A stretch of 64,000 nucleotides of DNA from Corynebacterium gerontici (GTDB lineage Bacteria; Actinomycetota; Actinomycetes; Mycobacteriales; Mycobacteriaceae): positions 1,984,001 to 2,048,000 of the forward strand of contig NZ_CP033897.1 in the NCBI RefSeq assembly GCF_003813985.1, written 5' to 3'. The notes below the pieces were generated by a model. That model was given only the letters and a program-made list of their open reading frames with translations. It was not told where the DNA came from and searched no databases. The position numbers and the translations under genes are program-made. Shown piece after piece: positions 29,686 through 39,095 of the stretch (position 1 is the first letter of the stretch; the number at the start of each line of letters is the position of its first letter).

Positions 29686-30375
29686 TTAGGCCGGCTTCAA
29701 CGCAGAGTGCATCGCCACGATGCCGAAGGTGAGGTTTTGCCAGCCGCAATCGGCCCAGCCATTGGCATTGATCTCACGAGCCAAGGCCTCCTGCTCCGGC
29801 CAAGCTCGAATGGAATCCGCCAGGTATTCATAGGCATCGGGGTTGGAGGACACCAGCCGTGCCACCGGGGGCAGCAGGCGCATCAGATATTCCTTGTACA
29901 CGGTGCCAAACACCGGCACCACAGGCTTGGAGAACTCCGCCACGGTCAATCGACCACCAGGCTTGGTTACGCGCGCCATTTCGCGCAGTCCGGCGCGAAA
30001 ATCCTGGATATTGCGTAGGCCATAGGAGATGGTCACGGCGTCGAAGGTGGCGTCGGGAAACGGCAGCTTCATGCCGTCACCACAGACCTTGGGCACATCA
30101 CGTTCTGCACCAGCAGCGAGCATGCCCTGGGAGAAATCGCAGGCAATAACGGTGGCGCCGGACTTCGCCAGCTCCTCGGTGGAGACGGCAGTGCCCGCTG
30201 CTAAATCCAAAACCAGCTCGCCGGGCCGCAGGTCGAGGCGCTCGCGAGTGCGTTTACGCCAATGACGATCCTGACCAAAGCTCAAGATGGTGTTGGTGAG
30301 GTCGTACTTCTTGCCCACCGCGTCGAACATTTTTGCAACGTCGCTGGGTTGCTTATCCAAGGATGCCTTTGCCAC
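29686..30375 (-). CDS. menG: Demethylmenaquinone methyltransferase
   Basis: SAM-dependent C-methylation, the last ring step of menaquinone synthesis. It has 229 residues from GTG 30375 ([20 protein letters not shown]). The SAM motif is [16 protein letters not shown], with [10 protein letters not shown] and LTVAEFSKP typical of UbiE/MenG. An open extension upstream overlaps mgtA and is not used. It begins 2 nt after the mgtA stop, so the men-mgtA genes appear to be one operon. Confidence 0.93.
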   Translation of the reverse strand: MAKASLDKQPSDVAKMFDAVGKKYDLTNTILSFGQDRHWRKRTRERLDLRPGELVLDLAAGTAVSTEELAKSGATVIACDFSQGMLAAGAERDVPKVCGDGMKLPFPDATFDAVTISYGLRNIQDFRAGLREMARVTKPGGRLTVAEFSKPVVPVFGTVYKEYLMRLLPPVARLVSSNPDAYEYLADSIRAWPEQEALAREINANGWADCGWQNLTFGIVAMHSALKPA

Positions 30376-30377
30376 GA

Positions 30378-31466
30378 TCAACCAGTGTAGCCAGCAAGCA
30401 CCGACGAGTAGGTATTGAAGAGTTCCTCGCATAAGGCGTCCCAGGTTCTGCCTTCCACTTTGGCTCGCGCCGCCGTGGCCATCACCTGCCGCTGTGCAGC
30501 AATAGCCCTGACGGCTCCTGGGAGTTCGCGCTCAAAATGTTCCACATCGAGCAACACCCCTACTTCCGGGCTAATCAGATCGATGGGGCCTCCGGCGCGT
30601 GGCGCAATGGTGGGCACCGCACTTGCGTGAGCTTCTTGAATGGTTTGGCAAAACGTCTCGAACTCTCCGGTGTGCACAAACACGTCAAAATTGGCGAGTT
30701 CCCGGGCCAGCGCTTCCCCATACAGTGCACCGAGGAAGGTGGCATTGGGCATAGCTCTTTCGAGCCTCGCGCGCTCGGGGCCATCACCGACGATCACCAG
30801 CTCTACATCGGGTTGTCCGTCGAGCACCGCCAGACGGTGCACACTCTTTTCGGCCGCCAAGCGGCCCACGTATCCCACTCGAATCCGCTGATCGTCATGA
30901 GGACGGGTGCGCTTACTCGGGTGGAACAAGGTAACGTCTACTCCCCTGCCCCACAGTTTAAGGTCGCGCACGTTGGCGTCGACAAGCGCCTGCTGAGCAA
31001 CTGAACTAGGCGCGAGGGTGAGGCTGCAGGCGTTGTGCAGGGTGCCGATCCAACGCCAAGCGGCGCGGTACAGCCAGCTCAGGCGATAGCGAAGAGAAAA
31101 GCCCGCGATATCCGTTTGGAACACCGCCACGCTGGGCACCTTCAGCCTGCGCGAGGCCCACGCACCGATCACGCCGAGAACGAAGGGACTTGCCAGGTGC
31201 ACCACGTCGGGGCGAAACGCGCGGAGCTGCCTCATCAACAACGGATTGGGGAACCCCACTGGCAAGGAGTTGATGCGAGGCACACGGATTTCGGGCACTC
31301 GTATCACCTGAATGCCGCGAAACGCGGTGACGTCACCACGTTTGCCGGGCGCAATAATAAAGCATTCGTGGCCGTGGCGCTGGGCATATTCTGCTATGCG
31401 GATCACCGAGTTGCTGACGCCATTGACGTAAGGAAGAAACGACTCGGCGATGATCGCCACGCGCAT
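30378..31466 (-). CDS. mgtA: GDP-mannose-dependent alpha-mannosyltransferase
   Basis: GT-B, GT4-family glycosyltransferase of 362 residues. It begins [20 protein letters not shown]. The C-terminal nucleotide-sugar domain has [16 protein letters not shown] and the E-x7-E motif in [13 protein letters not shown]. In C. glutamicum the gene at this place (NCgl0452) is MgtA, which mannosylates glucuronosyl diacylglycerol to make the anchor of a lipomannan-like glycolipid. The same role is inferred from sequence and synteny. It is close to its neighbours on both sides. Confidence 0.85.
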   Translation of the reverse strand: MRVAIIAESFLPYVNGVSNSVIRIAEYAQRHGHECFIIAPGKRGDVTAFRGIQVIRVPEIRVPRINSLPVGFPNPLLMRQLRAFRPDVVHLASPFVLGVIGAWASRRLKVPSVAVFQTDIAGFSLRYRLSWLYRAAWRWIGTLHNACSLTLAPSSVAQQALVDANVRDLKLWGRGVDVTLFHPSKRTRPHDDQRIRVGYVGRLAAEKSVHRLAVLDGQPDVELVIVGDGPERARLERAMPNATFLGALYGEALARELANFDVFVHTGEFETFCQTIQEAHASAVPTIAPRAGGPIDLISPEVGVLLDVEHFERELPGAVRAIAAQRQVMATAARAKVEGRTWDALCEELFNTYSSVLAGYTG

Positions 31467-31470
31467 GGGA

Positions 31471-31968
31471 TTACCTCTTCAGCGGCTTTCGGATGCTCGG
31501 TGGTTGCGGCCGCCGCCGCGCAGGCCAACGGCTCACCAGTAACCATAACCCTGCTGCTATCGCGCTCGCGACCGCTAGGCAACTCAGTGCCGGAATGAAC
31601 GCGAGCGTCCAGCGACGCCCTTCGACCTTCACCAAGTCATAGTTGTCTTTGGCGTAGGTGACCCACACTCGCTGCCCTTCGCCGAGCCCGCTGGGATACA
31701 ACAGGCCGGCCTTGGGGGAATGCAGGCGCCCATCATCGCCTTGGTATTCCACGGACGTGCGAATCGTCCCCACGTTCACCACGGTTGCGAGGGCTCGCCC
31801 AGGATTTTGGTTGATCGTGCGGTCATTGAGCGCGGGCCCCAGGACCATCGCCACGCACCCCAGCACTGCGAAGATGTACAGCACTAACACGAATTGGTGG
31901 GCACGGCGGCGCACGGCTGCTTCTGAGCCCGAGGTTGTGGGCGTGGGGGTGCGTTGATCGGGGCTCAC
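31471..31968 (-). CDS. DUF3592-type membrane protein
   Basis: This 165-residue protein has two membrane segments ([21 protein letters not shown] and [20 protein letters not shown]). A small extracytoplasmic domain between them contains [16 protein letters not shown] and [20 protein letters not shown], typical of DUF3592. Function is unknown. It overlaps the menD stop (ATGA) and lies 4 nt before mgtA, so it is part of the men operon. Confidence 0.8.
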   Translation of the reverse strand: MSPDQRTPTPTTSGSEAAVRRRAHQFVLVLYIFAVLGCVAMVLGPALNDRTINQNPGRALATVVNVGTIRTSVEYQGDDGRLHSPKAGLLYPSGLGEGQRVWVTYAKDNYDLVKVEGRRWTLAFIPALSCLAVASAIAAGLWLLVSRWPARRRPQPPSIRKPLKR

Positions 31969-33578
31969 ATAGCCACCTTCTTCGCGAGCGACTGGTGCAG
32001 TTCGCGCCTGGTACTGCGGATGGTGGTGGCCTCAATGATGCGGAATCCGGCGTGGTCGGTGGCATCGATGAGTGCTTCGATGAGCGTCTGCAGAGAATCC
32101 ACCCGCACGTGCTCCACGCCGTAGGCCTGGCAAAGCGCCTCGATATCCACATTGTGCGGTGTGCCGAAGGCGCGTTCAAAGTTCGCCCGATAGGCATCTT
32201 GCCCGGATTCGAGCGTTTCAAAAATGCCGCAGCCATCGTCGTTGGCCACCACGATGCTCAAGTTTTCCGGCAATGGGTTTTCACCGATGAGCAGCCCGCC
32301 CACGTCATGCAGAAAGGTTACGTCGCCCATGAGCGCGACGGTTCTTGGCGGGCGTAAATCCTCCGGATGTGCCTGCTGAATGGCAGTGGCCACGCCGATG
32401 GCTTGGGAAACGGTTCCGTCGATTCCTGCAGCTCCCCTGGCGGCCACGGTATCCACTCCTGCAAAGGGCAGTCCAACAAAGGATGCGTCGCGCACCGGGT
32501 TCGAGGCGCCGAGGACCAAGGTGTCGCCCGTACCCAAGGTGTCTGCGACGGCTGCTGCAACGTGCAATCCGGTGAACCCGTGATCTTCTGCCAAGGTGTC
32601 GCGCACTGCCTGTGCACCCAATTCTGCTGCCGCTTTGGCAATGTTGAGCCATTCTTTTCGCGGCTGCCCAGTGGTCTTGACCCTCGACGCCACGGCTTTG
32701 GCACGCTTGGCAGGATCAGTGATGGTTGCCGTTTGGCTCAGCACAATGAGCTCGATCTCTGGATCTTCCAGCAGCGCCATCACTCCACGGTGCAAGGTGG
32801 GGTGTCCAACCACAATGACCTGCTCAGGCTTGGTATTGACGACATAGCCTTCGGCTGAAACTTGTTGCTTTCCAAACACGCCAGCCGCCAGCGGATGCAC
32901 CGGGTAGTACGGGGCGGGCGCGGTGGGTTCCGCAATAGTTGGCACGTCTTCGAGCCCCTCCACCTCCCACGCCTCGTCACCAGCGATCACCAGCGTCGGC
33001 CTGGAAAGATCGATGCTAACCTCGCCATGATCTTGCTTTTCGACGCCCCCCGCACGCACCAAATCCGCTACCTCGGGCGCGGGCGCACGAAGTTCCTCGC
33101 TGAGCAGCGGCGTATCCAATTCCACATTGAGGTGCGCTGCGTGGTGCTTGAGAGCCTCAGCAACGTGGGCTATATCAGCCTCACCGGCTATGCGGTGTGT
33201 TGGTGCCACATGGAAGATGCCTGCCTGCTCGATGGTCTGATTGGCTCCGGTGCCGTGCAGTCGCTCTGGACGATCCGCGGAGATCATCAGCAGTGGCGTG
33301 TGGGAATGCGCTGCCTCCACCATCGCCGGGGTGCAATTGGCCACCGCCGTCCCGGATGTGGTGATGATGGCAACGTGCCGTTTTTGCACCCTCGCCATGC
33401 CTAGCGCCAAGAAGGAGGCGCTGCGCTCATCAATGCGCGTGTGCACACGGAGATCCGCGCGTTCCAGAACGGCCAGGGAGAGAGCAGAGTTGCGCGAACC
33501 GGGGCAGAGCACCACGTCTGTGATGTGGCGGGCAAGTTCTGCTGCGAGTGCGCGGGCGAGCTCAGGCGAGGAAGTCAT
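31965..33578 (-). CDS. menD: 2-succinyl-5-enolpyruvyl-6-hydroxy-3-cyclohexene-1-carboxylate synthase
   Basis: ThDP-dependent enzyme joining isochorismate and 2-oxoglutarate in menaquinone synthesis. It has 537 residues. The catalytic-side Glu lies in [24 protein letters not shown] is at the N-terminus, and the ThDP/Mg site includes [14 protein letters not shown] and [15 protein letters not shown]. It starts 3 nt after the menC stop. A dispersed-word copy lies inside (33035), read as GGVEKQ. Confidence 0.95.
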   Translation of the reverse strand: MTSSPELARALAAELARHITDVVLCPGSRNSALSLAVLERADLRVHTRIDERSASFLALGMARVQKRHVAIITTSGTAVANCTPAMVEAAHSHTPLLMISADRPERLHGTGANQTIEQAGIFHVAPTHRIAGEADIAHVAEALKHHAAHLNVELDTPLLSEELRAPAPEVADLVRAGGVEKQDHGEVSIDLSRPTLVIAGDEAWEVEGLEDVPTIAEPTAPAPYYPVHPLAAGVFGKQQVSAEGYVVNTKPEQVIVVGHPTLHRGVMALLEDPEIELIVLSQTATITDPAKRAKAVASRVKTTGQPRKEWLNIAKAAAELGAQAVRDTLAEDHGFTGLHVAAAVADTLGTGDTLVLGASNPVRDASFVGLPFAGVDTVAARGAAGIDGTVSQAIGVATAIQQAHPEDLRPPRTVALMGDVTFLHDVGGLLIGENPLPENLSIVVANDDGCGIFETLESGQDAYRANFERAFGTPHNVDIEALCQAYGVEHVRVDSLQTLIEALIDATDHAGFRIIEATTIRSTRRELHQSLAKKVAM

Positions 33579-33581
33579 GGC

Positions 33582-34607
33582 TTAGCAGTCTAGTGCTTTC
33601 TCCGGCAGGTACTCCCACGCCCGCTTGAGGCGATCAAACCAGGCGTCCCTGCGCGCCGCCGGGGCTTTGAGCGCCTCCAGGCGGTCTTGCTCGGGCACGA
33701 GCATGTCAGCTTTCAAGCGGCCATCGATGAGCTCGCGCGGCGCGGTGACGTCTTCGAGGAACAGCCGCTGGGTGCCTAACCCCGCGGCGGCTGGGGGTAC
33801 ATCGAATTCCTCATCGTCGCTGTGCCGCGGCAAGGCCGCCACCGCTGCTAGACCCGCATTGATGCCCACGCCAGTGTCCAGTGCGCTGGCGACGGTGATG
33901 TCGAGCCCCTGTGCGCGCATATACGCGGCCAGATCCAGCACCTTGCGAACCCCTCCAATGGGGGCTGGTTTCACCACGGCGACGTCTGCTGCCTTGGCAC
34001 GTACCACTTCATAGGGGTCATCGGCGCGACGGATCGACTCATCTGCCGCCACGCGCAGGAATATGCCGCTACGCACTAGGCGGTGGCGTAACTCAGCGAG
34101 CTCAGCCACCGTGGCGCAAGGCTGCTCCATATAGTCCAGCGGGCCGAGCGCCTTGGCGGCCTCGAGGGCCTCATCCACGCGCCAACCTCGGTTGGCGTCT
34201 ACACGGATCTTCGCCAAGGGCCATACTTCGCGGACGGCTTGCACGCGCGCGATATCGTCGAAAAGCTCCTGGCTAGGCTCAGCTACCTTGACCTTCACCG
34301 TGGTGCAGCCCTCAAAGCGGGCGAGGATTTCAGGGACTTGCTCTGGGCTCACGGCGGGGATGGTGGCATTGATGTCTACCCACTCGCGCTCAAAAGGCGG
34401 CGGGCCTTGGAATGCCATCTCAAGGCCGCTGGCCAACCAATGCGCGGCTTCATGCGGTGCGTAATCCTCAAATGGGCAGAACTCACCCCAGCCTTGAGGG
34501 CCTTCGATGAGCAGCGCCTCGCGGGTGGTAATGCCGCGGAATTTGACGCGCATGGGGAGGGCCACAACGTGGCTGCGTTCCAACACGTCTTTCAAAGCAA
34601 TCGCCAT
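33582..34607 (-). CDS. menC: o-Succinylbenzoate synthase
   Basis: Enolase-superfamily dehydratase of the menaquinone path. It has 341 residues from ATG 34607 (MAIALKDVLERSHVVALPM). Catalytic lysines are in TVKVKVAE and VVKPAPIGG. Metal ligands are the Asp of RVDANRGW, the Glu of YMEQP and the Asp of AADES. No clear ribosome site is seen and the start is near the divergent menB, so a leaderless transcript is possible. It carries a dispersed-word copy at 34257 (ELFDD). Confidence 0.93.
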   Translation of the reverse strand: MAIALKDVLERSHVVALPMRVKFRGITTREALLIEGPQGWGEFCPFEDYAPHEAAHWLASGLEMAFQGPPPFEREWVDINATIPAVSPEQVPEILARFEGCTTVKVKVAEPSQELFDDIARVQAVREVWPLAKIRVDANRGWRVDEALEAAKALGPLDYMEQPCATVAELAELRHRLVRSGIFLRVAADESIRRADDPYEVVRAKAADVAVVKPAPIGGVRKVLDLAAYMRAQGLDITVASALDTGVGINAGLAAVAALPRHSDDEEFDVPPAAAGLGTQRLFLEDVTAPRELIDGRLKADMLVPEQDRLEALKAPAARRDAWFDRLKRAWEYLPEKALDC

Positions 34608-34696
34608 AGTGTGAAGTCTAAACACCGACCCACGAGCGCGGCATTCAGGCGTGCAAGAGCGCACCGCCCGGCACCCACCGACTACATTTGCTAGGT

Positions 34697-35665
34697 ATGA
34701 GCGAAGCGCAACAAGACCCCAAGCAACAGCCCCACTACTCCACCGAAAACCCCTTTGACCCCCAACAGTGGAAGGTGGTGGAAGGCTTCGAGGAATTCAG
34801 CGACATCACCTACCACCGCCACGTCGGCGAGGGGCGCGAGAACGGCATCGTCCGCATCGCCTTTGACCGGCCAGAGGTGCGCAACGCGTTTCGCCCGCAC
34901 ACCGTGGATGAGCTTTACCGTGCACTCGACCACGCTAGATGCACCCCGGACGTAGGCGCGGTGCTGCTCACCGGCAATGGCCCGAGCGAAAAGGACGGCG
35001 GCTGGGCATTTTGTTCCGGCGGTGACCAGCGCATTCGCGGACGTTCCGGCTACCGCTACGCCTCAGGCGAAACTGCGGAAACTGTAGACGCAGCCCGTGA
35101 GAAGGCCGAGGGCGGGCGCCTACATATTCTTGAGGTGCAGCGCCTGATCCGCACCATGCCCAAAGTAGTGATCGCCGTGGTCAATGGTTGGGCAGCCGGT
35201 GGTGGACACTCGCTCCATGTGGTGTGTGACATGACCATCGCATCGCGCCAGGAGGCTCGCTTTAAGCAGACCGATGCAGACGTAGGATCCTTCGATGCCG
35301 GCTATGGTTCCGCTTATTTGGCCAAGATGGTGGGCCAGAAGTTTGCCCGTGAGATCTTCTTCCTGGGTCGCACCTACGATGCGGAAACGATGCAGCGCAT
35401 GGGCGCGGTGAATATTGTCGCGGACCACGGCGAGTTGGAGCAGGAGGCTATTCATGCTGCTCGCGAAATCTGCGGCAAGTCCCCCACGGCGCAGCGCATG
35501 CTGAAGTTCGCCTTCAACCTCACCGATGACGGACTGATGGGCCAACAAGTCTTTGCTGGTGAGGCCACGCGCCTTGCCTACATGACGGATGAGGCTGTGG
35601 AAGGACGCGACAGCTTCCTAGAAAAGCGCGACCCCGATTGGTCCGCGTTCCCCTACTACTATTAG
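34697..35665 (+). CDS. menB: 1,4-Dihydroxy-2-naphthoyl-CoA synthase
   Basis: Crotonase-fold enzyme that closes the naphthoquinol ring. It has 322 residues, starting MSEAQQDPKQQPH. Oxyanion-hole and substrate loops are CSGGDQRIRG and NGWAAGGGHSLHVVCDMTIA. The acidic/bicarbonate region TDADVGSFDAGYG fits the longer actinobacterial form. A TTG three codons upstream is an alternative. It is divergent from menC with about 90 bp between starts. Confidence 0.96.
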   Translation: MSEAQQDPKQQPHYSTENPFDPQQWKVVEGFEEFSDITYHRHVGEGRENGIVRIAFDRPEVRNAFRPHTVDELYRALDHARCTPDVGAVLLTGNGPSEKDGGWAFCSGGDQRIRGRSGYRYASGETAETVDAAREKAEGGRLHILEVQRLIRTMPKVVIAVVNGWAAGGGHSLHVVCDMTIASRQEARFKQTDADVGSFDAGYGSAYLAKMVGQKFAREIFFLGRTYDAETMQRMGAVNIVADHGELEQEAIHAAREICGKSPTAQRMLKFAFNLTDDGLMGQQVFAGEATRLAYMTDEAVEGRDSFLEKRDPDWSAFPYYY

Positions 35666-35692
35666 GCCGCCTCACCCGGCCGGACCCCCGCG

Positions 35693-36853
35693 ATGCATAC
35701 CCTCGAAACTTTTCACATCACCCGCGAGCTCTTCCCCGACTCCGGGCTGCGCTTTGAGCAATCACATGCCACCGAGCAGATACTGAACACGCTTGAGCAA
35801 TCTATTGCAGGAAAGCGCACGCTACTACCGGTATCTGCCGAAAATGAAACTGTATTGCGCACTTCCCAACGAGCGGGCGATGAAATCGATCCCAGCATCG
35901 CATTGGTGGTGGCCACCTCGGGTTCCACGGGCACACCTAAGGGCGCGATGCTCACCCCAGCGAACCTGGTCAGCTCCGCGGATGCCACCCATCAGTTCTT
36001 AGGCGGCGAGGGCCAGTGGCTGCTCGCGATGCCACCGAATCACATCGCTGGCCTGCAGGTATTGCTGCGATCGATGATCGCGGGCTTCACCCCAGAAGTC
36101 ATCGACGTGCGCCACGGCTTCAACATCCACATCTTCGCCGAGGCCGCCGGCAACTTGGAAGGCCGCCGCTACACCTCGCTCACCCCCATGCAATTGCTCA
36201 AGGCCATGGACACGATCGAAGGCATCGACGCCCTGCGCAGCTTCAACGCCATCTTGGTTGGTGGGGCTCCTTTGCTTTTCGACGACCAACGAGCCGCCCA
36301 AGAACTGGGGATCACAGTGGTGAGCACCTACGGTTCCTCTGAAACCTCCGGCGGCTGCGTGTATAACGGCAAGCCGATCCCCGGCGCGAAGGTGCGCCTG
36401 CAGGGTGAGCGCATTGTGTTGGGCGGCCCGATGGTAGCTGCTGGGTATCGGAATCTGCCTGGCCACGAGGCTTTTGCGCAGCCTGGTTGGTTTGCCAGCA
36501 GCGATACGGGCGTGGTAGAAAACGGTGTGCTGCGCGTGACTGGGCGCATGGACACGATCATCGATTCTGGTGGCCTGAAAATTCACCCCGAGGTATTGGA
36601 GCAGCGCCTGGCGAATGTGCCCGGCGTGCGCGCGGTGTGCATCGTCGGTGTGCCGGATCGCCGCCTTGGCCAGGCGATTGCTTGTGCCTACGAGGGCGAT
36701 GCCACACCCGAAAATCTGATTGAGGCCCTCGATGATCTCCCCCGCTGGCAGTTGCCAAGGCAGATCCGCCAGCTTGAAGCCCTGCCACTGATCGGAGTGG
36801 GCAAGGTGGACCGCCAAACGGTGCAAGGACTATTTGCCTCGCAGGCTCATTAA
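35693..36853 (+). CDS. menE: o-Succinylbenzoate-CoA ligase
   Basis: Acyl-CoA synthetase of 386 residues, short as in actinobacterial MenE. The AMP-binding loop is ATSGSTGTPKGAML, with STYGSSETSGGCVY and the hinge TGRMDTIIDSGGLKIHPEVL. It follows menB by 27 bp. Its TAA overlaps the TAA of the convergent small gene in the shared TTAA at 36850-36853. A dispersed-word copy lies at 36274 (LLFDDQ). Confidence 0.94.
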   Translation: MHTLETFHITRELFPDSGLRFEQSHATEQILNTLEQSIAGKRTLLPVSAENETVLRTSQRAGDEIDPSIALVVATSGSTGTPKGAMLTPANLVSSADATHQFLGGEGQWLLAMPPNHIAGLQVLLRSMIAGFTPEVIDVRHGFNIHIFAEAAGNLEGRRYTSLTPMQLLKAMDTIEGIDALRSFNAILVGGAPLLFDDQRAAQELGITVVSTYGSSETSGGCVYNGKPIPGAKVRLQGERIVLGGPMVAAGYRNLPGHEAFAQPGWFASSDTGVVENGVLRVTGRMDTIIDSGGLKIHPEVLEQRLANVPGVRAVCIVGVPDRRLGQAIACAYEGDATPENLIEALDDLPRWQLPRQIRQLEALPLIGVGKVDRQTVQGLFASQAH

Positions 36854-37041
36854 CGCCGCTTTGTGCTGACCTTGGTGATGCCGTACCCCACTGCGGCGAT
36901 CACCAACACCAGCAGGCTGATGCCTTGCCAGGTGAGTATCCATTGGGGTGTGTTGTAGACGAATTCATCGAATTCATGCCTGCGGTAATGGATGCCGGAA
37001 ACCACCGTCGCGATCGCCAGCGATACCGCGGAAACGATCAT
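36850..37041 (-). CDS. Small two-helix membrane protein
   Basis: About 63 residues with two hydrophobic segments (IVSAVSLAIATVVSGI and LLVLVIAAVGYGITKV) and a basic end (STKRR). The start is uncertain: ATG 37041 is used and a TTG lies three codons earlier. No family is recognised. It is convergent with menE and shares its stop bases. Confidence 0.6.
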   Translation of the reverse strand: MIVSAVSLAIATVVSGIHYRRHEFDEFVYNTPQWILTWQGISLLVLVIAAVGYGITKVSTKRR

Positions 37042-37068
37042 GATCCACAAGAGTTGCGTCGTGTTTGA

Positions 37069-37357
37069 TCACTTCGTTTGTGTACTGGGTTCCTTTGCTG
37101 CACCAACTAGCTGGAGGGGTTTGGTTTCTACGTCGAACTGAACACAACGTATGAATACTTTCCTGGGTCTCTCAGACGTCTTGCCAGAACCCCTGGCTCC
37201 AGTTACTAATGCGATGCGTTCATGAGTGCCCGGTCCATTTTGTAGCGTGTCCGCGAAGTCTTTAAGGAGCACGCTGCGGCCGGCAATGTGAGCGGGAGTC
37301 GCTCCAAAAGCTGACCTTCAATGGGTTCGACAGACGACGCTTGTCCCCGGTCATCAT
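37069..37357 (-). pseudogene. Remnant of an AAA-type ATP-binding protein
   Basis: AAAAGGAG precedes ATG 37357, giving MMTGDKRRLSNPLKVSF. After one extra T the next frame reads GATPAHIAGRSVLLKDFADT, then LQNGPGTHERIALVTGARGS and GKT. This is the N-terminal nucleotide-binding region (Walker A GARGSGKT) of a common actinobacterial ATPase with a GR.., NGPG.. and TGARG.GKT pattern. About 30 unrelated-looking codons follow to a TGA. The rest of the protein, normally several hundred residues, is gone, so this is a deleted and frameshifted remnant. Confidence 0.7.
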
Positions 37358-37535
37358 TTACTCCTTTTCGTGTTAGTAACTTCCAAGGAATCCTTATGTA
37401 GAGTTATGAACTTTGTTTGAGCCTATGAACTTTATGTAACCCTGTGAACACCCGCCCTACGCCCCAGGCGCATGCCACCAACACCCCGTTTCTTCCATTC
37501 GCCCCAAACCTGGCCAGCGTGGAACAATGTGCCAC

Positions 37536-38426
37536 ATGAGTTCTTCTGCGCAACGCACCGCAACCCCCGCTGATTGGCTGGAGGGCGCACGCCCTCACAC
37601 CTGGGCAAACGCATTCGCCCCGGTGCTGGCGGGTTCTGGTGCGGCTGCATACGCGGGCCACTTCAACCTCGGCCGCGCCCTACTGGCGATGGTGGTGGCA
37701 TGGGCGCTGATCGTGGGAGTGAATTACGCCAATGACTACTCCGACGGCATCCGCGGCACCGACGATGATCGCTCCGGCCCATTACGTCTCACCGGCTCTG
37801 GCATCGCCAAGCCCGAGCACGTCAAATTCGCCGCGTTCGGCGCCTTCGGCCTGGCAGGCATCGCGGGTATCTGGCTATCGCTACTCTCAGCCCCCTGGCT
37901 GATCTTGCTCGGCATCCTCTGCGTCGCGGGTGCCTGGTTCTACACCGGCGGCAAGAACCCCTACGGCTACCGCGGCTTCGGTGAGATCGCCGTATTCATC
38001 TTCTTCGGCCTCGTCGCCGTTCTCGGCACTGAGTACACACAGTCGGGCAGCCTCTCACTAGTTGGCTTCGGTCTTGCAGTGTCGATCGGCGCGATGTCCA
38101 GCGCCGTAAACCTCACGAACAATCTGCGCGACATCCCCACCGATCGCGAAGCCGGGAAGATCACCCTGGCAGTCAAGCTTGGCGACGCCACCACGCGCAA
38201 ACTCTACCTCGCCTTGCTGGGTCTACCGTTTTTCGTTTCGCTACTGTTAGCCGCTGCTCACCCTTGGGCGGCGGCCGGTATATTGGCGCTCCCCTTCGCT
38301 ATCGCCGCATCCAAGCCGGTGCGCCAGCAGGCGCAGGGCAAAGCACTGATCCCGGTGTTGGGTTTCACTGGGCGCGCCATGCTGGTGTGGTCTATTGCCA
38401 CAAGTTTGGCATTGGCGCTGGTTTAG
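37536..38426 (+). CDS. menA: 1,4-Dihydroxy-2-naphthoate polyprenyltransferase
   Basis: UbiA-family membrane enzyme that attaches the polyprenyl chain to the ring. It has 296 residues from ATG 37536. The first Asp-rich motif is NYANDYSDGIRGTDDDR and the second is NNLRDIPTDREAGKITLAVK. Eight or nine hydrophobic segments are visible. The stop shares bases with the convergent DUF4229 gene (38423-38426). Confidence 0.95.
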   Translation: MSSSAQRTATPADWLEGARPHTWANAFAPVLAGSGAAAYAGHFNLGRALLAMVVAWALIVGVNYANDYSDGIRGTDDDRSGPLRLTGSGIAKPEHVKFAAFGAFGLAGIAGIWLSLLSAPWLILLGILCVAGAWFYTGGKNPYGYRGFGEIAVFIFFGLVAVLGTEYTQSGSLSLVGFGLAVSIGAMSSAVNLTNNLRDIPTDREAGKITLAVKLGDATTRKLYLALLGLPFFVSLLLAAAHPWAAAGILALPFAIAASKPVRQQAQGKALIPVLGFTGRAMLVWSIATSLALALV

Positions 38427-38734
38427 CGCTTTGAAAGTTCTTCACGTAGCCACGCCTTGTGCGCCTTACGCTGCGCGTCCCATTCGGCGACTGCCTGGGT
38501 GGCGCGCACGCGCAGTCCTTTAAAAACGAAAACAGACAGGGGCATGGCAACAATCAACGCCAAAGTTGCAGAAATCAGCAGCGGCACGGGCGCCCCGAAG
38601 AGCACTGCCAAGAGCTGGATCACAATGGTGAGCACGACAAAGAGTCCGAGGCGCGCCAAACCGTATAGCAGTACCGACTTTCGGGCTTCGCGCTTGAGTT
38701 GGGGATCGGGGCTTTGGGGTTCTTGCTCATTCAC
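38423..38734 (-). CDS. DUF4229 membrane protein
   Basis: About 103 residues: two membrane helices (GLARLGLFVVLTIVIQLLAV and PLLISATLALIVAMPLSVFV) and a basic, amphipathic tail (AVAEWDAQRKAHKAWLREEL). The pattern fits the DUF4229 family, often found beside menA in actinobacteria. Function is unknown. GTG 38734 is used; TTG two codons upstream is possible. Confidence 0.75.
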   Translation of the reverse strand: MNEQEPQSPDPQLKREARKSVLLYGLARLGLFVVLTIVIQLLAVLFGAPVPLLISATLALIVAMPLSVFVFKGLRVRATQAVAEWDAQRKAHKAWLREELSKR

Positions 38735-38816
38735 AAGCAAGTAGCCTACTCACCCGGGCGTTGCGCAGGTAGTCTGGTAGCCAATTCACCACAACTTTTA
38801 TCAAGGAGTTTTCCCG

Positions 38817-39095
38817 ATGGGACGGTTGATCCTGCTCATTTTGCTCATCGCAGCTATCTGGCTGGTGTGGCGCGCATTCGGGCCGTCATCGTGGAAGCAG
38901 CAAGCTCAGCACGCCCCGGAAATCAAGGGGCCCGATGATGATCCGAACTTCCTTTGGGAATTAGAAAAGCAGCGTTTTAAGCGCGAGAGGGATCGGATCA
39001 AGCGGGAGGAGGAACTGAAACGCCAACGCGAACGCCGGGATCAAGGAAAAGGTGGTTTGGGTCCACAAGGCCCCGGCGGTGCCGCGGAGAATTAA
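38817..39095 (+). CDS. Small membrane-anchored, highly charged protein
   Basis: 92 residues. One N-terminal helix (MGRLILLILLIAAIWLVWRA) is followed by a strongly charged, probably helical segment (KQRFKRERDRIKREEELKRQ) and a Gly/Pro-rich tail. AAGGAG precedes ATG 38817. Its TAA shares bases with the convergent ccsB stop (TTAA, 39092-39095). No family is assigned. Confidence 0.7.
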   Translation: MGRLILLILLIAAIWLVWRAFGPSSWKQQAQHAPEIKGPDDDPNFLWELEKQRFKRERDRIKREEELKRQRERRDQGKGGLGPQGPGGAAEN

